NCBI GenBank assembly: GCA_003506795.1
Contig: DNYO01000213.1
Location: forward strand, 1-6,903
Source of the DNA: Deltaproteobacteria bacterium
GTDB lineage: Bacteria; Desulfobacterota; Syntrophorhabdia; Syntrophorhabdales; Syntrophorhabdaceae
DNA length: 6,903 nucleotides
Direction of reading: 5' to 3'
Part shown: in pieces, positions 1 through 5,723 of the stretch
Layout: every line of letters begins with the position of its first letter
Numbering within the stretch: position 1 is the stretch's first letter
The notes under the pieces: generated by a model
The model's database searches: none
What the model was told of the DNA's origin: nothing
What the model saw: only the letters and a program-made list of their open reading frames with translations
Program-made: the position numbers and the translations under genes

Positions 1-96
1 ATAAGTTTTGAGAGCGCCCGGTCAGATTATAAAGTGGCGGTCGATCCGAAGACTCTCGAGATCGACGAGGAAGAGACAAAGAAACTGAGACACTAG
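1..96 (+). CDS. C-terminal end of a hydantoinase B/oxoprolinase-family protein (5' truncated by window)
   Basis: An open frame enters at base 1 and stops at TAG 94-96, giving 31 residues with the core SARSDYKVAVDPKTLEID and the ending KKLRH. This matches the usual tail of HyuB/oxoprolinase-B proteins as I know it: Ala-Arg-x-Asp-Tyr-x-Val, then Asp-Pro-x-Thr-x-x-Val/Ile-Asp, then a short Leu-Arg end. The family includes the B subunits of N-methylhydantoinases and of ATP-dependent acetone and acetophenone carboxylases, and usually sits directly after a HyuA-type subunit. That partner would lie upstream of the window. The stop is 48 bases before the next start on the same strand, so co-transcription is likely. 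Only the tail is visible, so hydantoinase and carboxylase roles cannot be told apart, and the family call rests on one short conserved segment. Confidence 0.6.
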   Translation: MSFESARSDYKVAVDPKTLEIDEEETKKLRH

Positions 97-129
97 AACG
101 ATATACCGCATCGCAGGTATGTCATGGGG

Positions 130-135
130 AGGAGG
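130..135 (+). promoter_or_regulatory. Ribosome binding site that decides the CoA ligase start
   Basis: AGGAGG lies 9 bases before ATG 145. An in-frame ATG at 124 would extend the protein by seven residues, but its own codons make up this Shine-Dalgarno sequence and it has no comparable site in front of it. The in-frame GTG at 139 is too close to the site. ATG 145 is therefore preferred. Confidence 0.75.
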
Positions 136-144
136 ACAGTGACT

Positions 145-1452
145 ATGGAGCGGCCGTTTGACACAAAGGTGAAATCGGAAAAGGAATTGAAAGTTCTCCA
201 GCTCGACGGACTGAAATGGACGGTTGAACATGCATACAACGGTTCCGTGCATTACCGGAGAAAGCTTGACGAGGCCGGGGTCAAACCCGGAAACATAAAG
301 TCCCTTGCGGATATACACAAGCTGCCATTTACGACGAGCAAGGACCTCCAGGAGGGATACCCCTTTCCACTAAGGAGTGTTCCCTTTGAAAAGGTCGTCC
401 GTATCCATGCCTCGAGCGGAACAACGGGCAAGCGGAAAGTGCTTTGCTATACCGCGAAGGACGTCGACGACTGGGCCAATATGTTTGCCCGGTGCTATTC
501 ATACGCGGATTGTACGCCGGAAGACAGGATCCAGATCGCCGTGGGCTATGGCGTCTGGACGGCCGGTTGGGGTTTCCAGAATGGCTGCGAACGGTTCGGC
601 GCGATGTCTATCCCCATCGGTCCCGGAAACACGGACATGCAGTGCCAGTTTCTCGAAGATTTCGGAACCACGGCCATGACCTGCACCGCCTCCATGGGGC
701 TTCTGATGGCAGAACTGATCGAAGAGAGGGGACTTCGGGACAAGATCTCCCTTAAGAAGATGATCTTCGGTTCCGAGAGGGCGAGCGACGCGATGCGCGC
801 CCGGATATCGGAGCTTTCCGGGGTTGCCTACGACCAGCTCTTCGATATTCCGGGAATGACGGAACTCTACGGCCCCGGGACGGGCCTTGACTGCCGCTAC
901 CATACCGGCATCCATTACTGGGCGGACTATTTCATTCTTGAGATCCTCGATCCCGAGACACTCCAGCCTGTCCCCGATGGAGAGATCGGTGAGATGGTGG
1001 TGACCACGCTTCGCAAGGAGGCCGCCCCGCTTATCCGTTACCGCACGAGGGACCTGACGAGGATCATCCCGGGGGAATGCCCTTGCGGGAGCATGATGCC
1101 GCGCCACGACCGGATCCTGGGCCGCAGCGACGACATGTTCATCTTCAGGGCCGTGAATATATATCCCAGTCATATCGACCAGATACTTTCCAATGTCAAA
1201 GACGTTGGCAGTGAATACCAGATCCTGCTCTTCAGGAAAGACAAGGGCGGCAAGGACCACATGACGATCAAAGTGGAGCGCGCCCAGGGAATTCAGAAAT
1301 CCCACGATGCCGACAAGCACATCGCAAAGACCATAGAAAAAGAGGTAAAAAGACAGGTACTCGTCAGTTGCGACGTAGAGGTGGAAGATTACGGGTCACT
1401 TCCGCGGTCGGAACGCAAGACGAAAAGGGTTTATGACAATAGGGATGCGTAG
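145..1452 (+). CDS. Phenylacetate-CoA ligase (PaaK)-family AMP-forming acyl/aryl-CoA ligase
   Basis: Predicted cytoplasmic ligase of 435 residues, close to the usual PaaK length. It would activate a carboxylic acid to its CoA thioester using ATP, by way of an acyl-adenylate. Visible motifs in order: the phosphate-binding loop SSGTTGK at residues 90-96; a glycine-rich substrate region around 130-160; the A5-type motif DIPGMTELYGPG at 234-245; YRTRDLTR at 299-306, whose Asp303 should bind the ribose; a CPCG pair at 312-315; GRSDDM at 326-331, the hinge to the C-terminal domain; and a closing PRSERKTKRVYD segment whose Lys425 fits the catalytic lysine position. These show the PaaK branch of the ANL superfamily. 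Two positions differ from the consensus I know: Arg97 replaces the proline after GTTGK, and Arg424 replaces the glycine before the C-terminal lysine. It sits between a hydantoinase/carboxylase-type gene and a molybdenum enzyme, so the substrate is probably an aromatic or heteroaromatic acid rather than phenylacetate itself. The family is certain; the substrate is unknown. Confidence 0.93.
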   Translation: MERPFDTKVKSEKELKVLQLDGLKWTVEHAYNGSVHYRRKLDEAGVKPGNIKSLADIHKLPFTTSKDLQEGYPFPLRSVPFEKVVRIHASSGTTGKRKVLCYTAKDVDDWANMFARCYSYADCTPEDRIQIAVGYGVWTAGWGFQNGCERFGAMSIPIGPGNTDMQCQFLEDFGTTAMTCTASMGLLMAELIEERGLRDKISLKKMIFGSERASDAMRARISELSGVAYDQLFDIPGMTELYGPGTGLDCRYHTGIHYWADYFILEILDPETLQPVPDGEIGEMVVTTLRKEAAPLIRYRTRDLTRIIPGECPCGSMMPRHDRILGRSDDMFIFRAVNIYPSHIDQILSNVKDVGSEYQILLFRKDKGGKDHMTIKVERAQGIQKSHDADKHIAKTIEKEVKRQVLVSCDVEVEDYGSLPRSERKTKRVYDNRDA

Positions 1453-1480
1453 AAAGCTTCAAAGCAGAAAGGATTCTTAA

Positions 1481-1486
1481 AGGAGG
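1481..1486 (+). promoter_or_regulatory. Ribosome binding site for the GTG-initiated FAD subunit
   Basis: AGGAGG ends 5 bases before GTG 1492. No ATG in this frame lies near, and the encoded Tyr-Glu-Tyr-His-Lys-Pro opening matches the usual N-terminus of FAD subunits, so a GTG start is well supported. Confidence 0.8.
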
Positions 1487-1491
1487 GTATT

Positions 1492-2466
1492 GTGAAAGGT
1501 TACGAATACCATAAGCCTCAGACTGTGAAAGAGGCCATCGATCTCATGGAGGGCCTCGAAAACGCGAAGTACATCGCCGGCGGCACCGATGTGATGGTAC
1601 TTATCAGGCAGAAGAAGCTTGCCCCTGCGCGACTTATTTCCCTGCGGAATATAGGTGACCTCAACTATATGGAGACCGAAGGAGGGCTCAGGATCGGAAG
1701 CGCTGTTACTTACAACACGATAGCGAAGAACGACTTTGTGCAAAGGCGCTACTCCGCGCTCGCAGATGCCGTAAAAAAGGTCGGTTCCCTGCAGATACGC
1801 AATGTTGCCACCATGGGCGGGAACATCTGCAACGCGGCACCGTCAGCGGACACGGCATGCCCGCTTCTGGTCCTCGACGCGAGCGTTATCATCGCCGGCA
1901 AAACAGGCGAGAGGGAGATGTCCCTCGATGATTTTTTTCTGGGGCCCAACAAGGTGGCCCTTGAGAAAGGCGAGATCCTTAAAGGTTTTACCATGCCTGC
2001 ATTCGGCGAGAACACGGGTTCAGCCTATTTCAAACATACGAGGCGGCAGGCAATGGACCTCCCCATGCTGGGAGTTGCCGCGAGGGTCACAATAGATATC
2101 GGAGGCAGCGAGGTCGGATGCAAGGATGCCTTCTGTACCGTAGACAGCATCTCGAACATTCTCAAGAGGCTCGAAGATGAGAACCTTGTATGCGAGGATG
2201 TGCGGATAGCCATGGGTGTCGTGGCGCCAAGGCCGATACGGGCCAGGAAGGCCGAGGAAGCCCTGAAGGGCAAGGTTATCTCCGAGAAGCTGTTCGAAGA
2301 AATCGGCGAGATAGCGGCGTCGGAATCGCAGCCGAGGGACAGTATTCGCGGCGAGGCCTGGTACCGCCGGGACATGGTAAAAGTGCTGACGAAACGGGCA
2401 ATTCTCAAGGCTGTCGACCGGGTGATCAGGCCGGATGATACGATATGGCCCGACAGGCTATGGTAG
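1492..2466 (+). CDS. FAD-binding (medium) subunit of a xanthine dehydrogenase-family molybdenum enzyme
   Basis: The 324-residue protein has the fold of CoxM/HcrB/XdhB-type flavoprotein subunits, which pass electrons between the [2Fe-2S] subunit and FAD. The first FAD loop is AGGTD at residues 29-33. The second is RNVATMGGNICNAAPSAD at 103-120, followed by a conserved Leu-rich stretch. The C-terminal CO-dehydrogenase-flavoprotein domain is marked by APRPIRARKAEEAL near 245-258. The canonical 4-hydroxybenzoyl-CoA reductase beta subunit carries a roughly 40-residue [4Fe-4S] insertion just after the GGNIC motif. Here the chain runs straight through, so that cluster is absent. A different extra segment of about 30 residues occurs at 204-233, with Cys210 and Cys215, and Cys234 just after it. 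The gene starts with GTG and is followed 10 bases later by the Fe-S subunit, so the three subunits should be co-translated. The subunit family is certain; the enzyme's substrate is not. Confidence 0.95.
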   Translation: MKGYEYHKPQTVKEAIDLMEGLENAKYIAGGTDVMVLIRQKKLAPARLISLRNIGDLNYMETEGGLRIGSAVTYNTIAKNDFVQRRYSALADAVKKVGSLQIRNVATMGGNICNAAPSADTACPLLVLDASVIIAGKTGEREMSLDDFFLGPNKVALEKGEILKGFTMPAFGENTGSAYFKHTRRQAMDLPMLGVAARVTIDIGGSEVGCKDAFCTVDSISNILKRLEDENLVCEDVRIAMGVVAPRPIRARKAEEALKGKVISEKLFEEIGEIAASESQPRDSIRGEAWYRRDMVKVLTKRAILKAVDRVIRPDDTIWPDRLW

Positions 2467-2470
2467 GGGG
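2465..2470 (+). promoter_or_regulatory. Ribosome binding site overlapping the FAD-subunit stop
   Basis: AGGGGG begins inside the TAG stop of the FAD subunit. It lies 6 bases before ATG 2477 and 3 bases before the adjacent ATG 2474. The spacing favours 2477, although 2474 would add only one methionine. A further upstream in-frame ATG at 2435 would overlap the FAD gene and add residues foreign to the family, so it is not used. Confidence 0.55.
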
Positions 2471-2476
2471 TGGATG

Positions 2477-2944
2477 ATGAAAAAAGAGATCACATTTACA
2501 TTGAATAATGAAAAGGTGATAGTCGAGGTCGATCCTAAGTGGACGCTCCTCTATCTGCTTCGGGAAGTCTTTGAGATGACGGGGACAAAGGAAGGCTGCG
2601 GTTATGGAGAGTGCGGTGCGTGTACCGTCATTATCGATGGCCAGGCGGTCAATTCCTGTCTCTATCCGGTGATGGAGGCCGAAGGCAGGCAGATTGTGAC
2701 CATTGAAGGCCTTATGACGAAGGAAGGCGACCTCGATCCGCTTCAAAAGGCCTTTGTCGATGAAGGCGCCGTTCAGTGCGGGTTTTGCATCCCCGGTATG
2801 ATCATGTCTTCAAAGGCGCTCCTTGATGAGAAGGAAAAACCCACTGAAGATGAGATCAAGGAGTGCATCGAGGGTAATCTCTGCAGGTGTACCGGTTACG
2901 TGAAGATCGTTGATGCCATAAAAACCGTTGCGGACAGGAGGTAA
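2477..2944 (+). CDS. [2Fe-2S] (small) subunit of a xanthine dehydrogenase-family molybdenum enzyme
   Basis: A 155-residue iron-sulfur subunit of the CoxS/HcrC/XdhC-small type, the normal length for the family. The N-terminal plant-ferredoxin-like domain binds one [2Fe-2S] cluster through Cys41, Cys46, Cys49 and Cys61 (GCGYGECGACTV, then SCL). The C-terminal helical domain binds the second through Cys101, Cys104, Cys136 and Cys138 (QCGFCIPGM and NLCRCTGY). Gln100, just before the first of these, is the residue that in this family contacts the molybdopterin cofactor. All eight ligands are present, so electron transfer from Mo to FAD, or the reverse, should be intact. No twin-arginine or other export signal is seen, so a cytoplasmic enzyme is expected. 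It lies between the FAD and Mo subunit genes with gaps of 10 and 2 bases. Its last two Arg codons supply the ribosome binding site for the Mo subunit. The start could also be ATG 2474. Confidence 0.97.
   Translation: MKKEITFTLNNEKVIVEVDPKWTLLYLLREVFEMTGTKEGCGYGECGACTVIIDGQAVNSCLYPVMEAEGRQIVTIEGLMTKEGDLDPLQKAFVDEGAVQCGFCIPGMIMSSKALLDEKEKPTEDEIKECIEGNLCRCTGYVKIVDAIKTVADRR
2936..2941 (+). promoter_or_regulatory. Ribosome binding site of the Mo subunit embedded in the end of the Fe-S subunit
   Basis: AGGAGG is formed by the two final Arg codons of the Fe-S gene, immediately before its TAA stop and 5 bases before ATG 2947. This arrangement suggests translational coupling, which would keep the two subunits at similar levels (inference). 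Confidence 0.8.
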
Positions 2945-2946
2945 CC

Positions 2947-5232
2947 ATGGACGGCCTGAAATTTGTAGGACAAAGAGTTCCCAAAAAGGATGCACCGCTG
3001 AAGGCCACCGGCGATGCGGTGTACATACAGGACCTGAAAGTTCCCGGCATGCTTCATGGCAAGATCCTTTACAGCAAATATCCCCATGCCAGGATAGTGA
3101 AGATAGATACAGCCAAAGCCCTGGCGCTCCCTGGCGTAAAAGCGGTGCTCACGGGTGCCGATGTTCCCAATAACTTCAAATTCGGTTTTTTGAAGGACAA
3201 CCCTCCTCTCAAATCGGGTAAAGTACTGTCGACCAGGGACGAGATCGCCGCCGTGGCGGCCGTAAGCTTGGAGATTGCTGAAGAGGCACTTGATCTCATC
3301 GAGGTCGAGTACGAAGAGCTCCCCGGGATCTTCGATCCCCTCACGGCGATGAAAGAGGGTTCGGCGCTCATTCACGAAGAGCTCAAGTCAAACGTCCTGA
3401 AGCTTCCCTGGAAGTTTGTGCACGGTGACGTGGAGGCCGCGAAAAAAGAATCGGCGTTCATTGCCGAGGATACCTTCAGCACTCAGTGGGTAACGCACTG
3501 CTGCCTTGGGACGAGCGGCTGCGTAGCCACGTTCGACGCGAGTAATAATCTGACCGTTTACAGCAATACCCAGATACCCTCCCTGGCACAGAATGATTTT
3601 CTGGAAGCGCTCAAGACCTTCGGTCTGAAGAAAAAACGGGTCAGGGTTATTCAGGCCGTAATAGGCGGAGGTTTCGGCAGCAAGCTCGATACCTATGCCT
3701 ATGAATATATCGCTATTCTGCTGGCACTCAAGACAAGAAAACCCGTGAAGATTGTCTTCTCCCGCGAGGAGGAGTTTTTGGCGACGTCTCCGAGGCAGTG
3801 TACGATCACGAAGATATCCCAGGGCTGCGACAAGGACGGCAGGCTCACCTTCCGCGAGATGGAGATGGTCCTCGACAACGGCGCTTATACTTCATGGGGG
3901 GCCACGACGCCTTCCGTCATGATGGTGCCCATATCATCCCTCTACAAAGTTCCCAATATCAAATACACTGCGAAATGCGTCTATACGAACAATACTTACT
4001 GCCAGGCGTTCCGCGGCTACGGGAACCCCCAGGCAACCTTCGCAATTGAATCATGTCTTGACCAGCTTGCGGAAAAAGCGGGCATCGATCCCCACGAGAT
4101 CCGCCGGATCAACGCAAACGAACCGGGTGAGTTGACACCTCAAAATTTCAAGATCACTTCCTGCGGAATGAAAGACTGTATTGAAGAGGTGGTGAAAAGG
4201 CTCGACTGGAAGGGTAAGAGAGGGAAGGCGGACGGCAGGGGCGTCGGTATGGCGTCGCTGATCCACGTGGGCGGTGCTGCCAGGGTGTACAAATCTGATG
4301 GCTGCGGGACCATCATCAAAGTGGATGACAACGGCAAGGTCGATGTTATTACAGGATCTTCCGAGATCGGTCAGGGCTCGGACACGATTATCGCACAGAT
4401 CGTTGCGGAAGTGCTTGGCGTGGGTGTTGACGATATCAACATCATCAACAATGATACCGATGTGTGCCCATGGGATGTGGGGGCTCATGCCAGCAGGACC
4501 ACCTTTGTGGCGGGCAACTCTGCCCTCGGCGCGGCCGAAAAGATAAGGGACCAGATCATGGAGATAGCCGCGAAGACCCTTGGCGAGCCTGTGGAAGCGC
4601 TGGAAATGAAGGATGGGATCATCTTCTCGAAGAACGATAAAGAGAAGAACATCCCTTTCGGCAAGGTCTTGCGCAAGGCCCATTATTCCCTGGGGGGCAG
4701 GATGCTCGTGGCCGAGAATTTCTATGATCCGCCGAACGAGAATTTCGATCAGACCTTCAGAGGCAATCTTTCAGTAACCTATGCTTACGGCGCCCATGGT
4801 GTTGAGGTTGAGGTGGATAAAGAGACCGGGCAGGTAAAGATCCTCAATTACATCGCCGCCCATGACGTCGGCAAGGCGATCAACCCGATGCTGCTCGAAG
4901 GCCAGATCTACGGCGGCGGCCTCCAGGGAATCGGGTACGCGCTCGGTGAGAGGATGATATATGACAAAGGCTACCTGAAGAACGGTAATTTCCTGGATTA
5001 CAAGATGCCGACGGTCAGGGATGTACCGCCCGTCCAGGCGGTTATCGTCGAGTCCGATGAACATGCCGGGCCATTCGGAGCTAAAGGAATCGGGGAGCCA
5101 GGGCTTGTTCCGACTGCCCCGGCAATAGCGAATGCCATCTATGATGCCGTCGGAGTCAGGATCAAAGACCTTCCCATCACGCCGGAAAAGATCCTGAAGG
5201 CGTTGAAAGAGAAGGCGAAACAGAATGGATAA
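2947..5232 (+). CDS. Molybdopterin-binding (large, catalytic) subunit of a xanthine dehydrogenase-family enzyme
   Basis: The 761-residue catalytic subunit has the usual length for stand-alone Mo subunits such as HcrA. It begins with the aldehyde oxidase a/b hammerhead domain (VGQRVPKKDAPLKATGDAVY, roughly residues 7-26 onward) and continues into the two molybdopterin-binding domains. Cofactor and active-site motifs are GGGFGSK at 240-246, QAFRGYGNPQ at 353-362, EIGQGSD at 473-479 and GAKGIGEPG at 711-719. Glu717 in the last motif fits the catalytic general base of this superfamily. The loop AFRGYG is not the AYRCSFR signature of form I aerobic CO dehydrogenase, so that activity is unlikely. 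One deviation stands out: where many relatives have His-x-x-Leu-Glu-Pro, this chain has THCCLGT at 183-189. With a CoA ligase two genes upstream of its FAD partner, a role on an aryl-CoA or aryl acid is plausible, either hydroxylation or 4-hydroxybenzoyl-CoA reductase-like dehydroxylation. The family is certain; reaction direction and substrate are open. No cofactor maturation gene (XdhC/CoxI-like) is within view. Confidence 0.96.
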   Translation: MDGLKFVGQRVPKKDAPLKATGDAVYIQDLKVPGMLHGKILYSKYPHARIVKIDTAKALALPGVKAVLTGADVPNNFKFGFLKDNPPLKSGKVLSTRDEIAAVAAVSLEIAEEALDLIEVEYEELPGIFDPLTAMKEGSALIHEELKSNVLKLPWKFVHGDVEAAKKESAFIAEDTFSTQWVTHCCLGTSGCVATFDASNNLTVYSNTQIPSLAQNDFLEALKTFGLKKKRVRVIQAVIGGGFGSKLDTYAYEYIAILLALKTRKPVKIVFSREEEFLATSPRQCTITKISQGCDKDGRLTFREMEMVLDNGAYTSWGATTPSVMMVPISSLYKVPNIKYTAKCVYTNNTYCQAFRGYGNPQATFAIESCLDQLAEKAGIDPHEIRRINANEPGELTPQNFKITSCGMKDCIEEVVKRLDWKGKRGKADGRGVGMASLIHVGGAARVYKSDGCGTIIKVDDNGKVDVITGSSEIGQGSDTIIAQIVAEVLGVGVDDINIINNDTDVCPWDVGAHASRTTFVAGNSALGAAEKIRDQIMEIAAKTLGEPVEALEMKDGIIFSKNDKEKNIPFGKVLRKAHYSLGGRMLVAENFYDPPNENFDQTFRGNLSVTYAYGAHGVEVEVDKETGQVKILNYIAAHDVGKAINPMLLEGQIYGGGLQGIGYALGERMIYDKGYLKNGNFLDYKMPTVRDVPPVQAVIVESDEHAGPFGAKGIGEPGLVPTAPAIANAIYDAVGVRIKDLPITPEKILKALKEKAKQNG

Positions 5233-5243
5233 GGGGGCAGGGC

Positions 5244-5663
5244 ATGAAGATCGAAAAGATCGATCATATCTGTTTTGCAGTAAAAGACCTTGAAGAGACG
5301 AAGAGGGTTTACAGGGAAGATTTCGGACTTGTCCCGGCATGCGAATATACCGCCGATTCCGAGAAGATAAAAGTGTCACGATACTACATCGGCGAGGTGG
5401 CGGTCGAGTTCATGGAATCGACGGCGCCTGACGGAGAGGTTGCCAAATTCATCGACAAGCGGGGGGAGGGGGTCTTCCTGATATCATACAAGGTCGATGA
5501 CCTCACGAAGGCAATGGACGAACTCAGAGAAAAGAAGGTCGATCTCATCGATAAAAAGCCCAGGGAGCTTTTCGGCACACGGTATGCCTTCGTACACCAC
5601 CCGAACAAGCTTCATGGGGTGCTTACAGAACTCCTGGAAGGGGATTTCGATATAAACAAATGA
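5244..5663 (+). CDS. VOC-superfamily protein resembling methylmalonyl-CoA epimerase/glyoxalase I
   Basis: A 139-residue protein made of two beta-alpha-beta-beta-beta modules of the vicinal oxygen chelate fold. The opening IDHICFAVKDLE, the middle AVEFMES, the stretch KRGEGVFLISYKVDDL and the ending HHPNKLHGVLTELLEG line up with methylmalonyl-CoA epimerase along nearly the whole length. Expected metal ligands are seen at His8, Glu55 and Glu129. The epimerase histidine that follows the GEG turn (normally Gly-Leu-His-His) is replaced by Phe78-Leu79, so one ligand is missing and true epimerase activity is doubtful. The start ATG 5244 has AAGGGGG six bases upstream, and the gene follows the Mo subunit by 11 bases, so it belongs to the same transcript. 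It may act on a CoA thioester or a 2-oxo/enol intermediate made by the pathway, or bind a ligand without catalysis. Those roles are inference. Fold assignment is strong, function weak. Confidence 0.85.
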   Translation: MKIEKIDHICFAVKDLEETKRVYREDFGLVPACEYTADSEKIKVSRYYIGEVAVEFMESTAPDGEVAKFIDKRGEGVFLISYKVDDLTKAMDELREKKVDLIDKKPRELFGTRYAFVHHPNKLHGVLTELLEGDFDINK

Positions 5664-5723
5664 GGACGAGAATCGCCGGACGAATGTACGGCTTGAAAGT
5701 TACCACGATCTGAAGGAGGGAGA

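Noticed and set aside
124..144. Upstream ATG 124 as the CoA ligase start
   Set aside because: The codons from 124 contain the AGGAGG site that serves ATG 145, and the extra residues are Shine-Dalgarno-encoded Gly-Arg-Arg.
499..1320. A 273-codon open frame on the - strand within the CoA ligase gene
   Set aside because: It lies wholly opposite a clearly conserved CoA ligase, has no recognisable domain, and is explained by the codon bias of the + strand gene.
2435..2476. Upstream ATG 2435 as the start of the Fe-S subunit
   Set aside because: It would overlap the FAD subunit by 32 bases and add an N-terminus not found in this short, highly conserved family. ATG 2474/2477 has a site at suitable distance.
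3943..4035. Mo subunit as an aerobic CO dehydrogenase (CoxL)
   Set aside because: The active-site loop is QAFRGYGNPQ rather than the AYRCSFR signature of form I CoxL, and the gene context has a CoA ligase instead of cox maturation genes.
4051..4683. A 210-codon open frame on the - strand within the Mo subunit gene
   Set aside because: It is opposite conserved molybdopterin-binding sequence (for example EIGQGSD) and its translation shows no family features, so it is a shadow frame.
5250..5270. Repeated GATCGA words near the start of the VOC gene as an operator
   Set aside because: They encode conserved residues (Lys-Ile-Asp-His) of the VOC N-terminus and lie inside coding sequence, so chance word repetition is the simpler explanation.
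4771..5379. A 202-codon - strand open frame crossing the Mo subunit/VOC gene junction
   Set aside because: Both + strand genes are well supported by conserved motifs and by a ribosome binding site at the junction. The antisense product is not recognisable.
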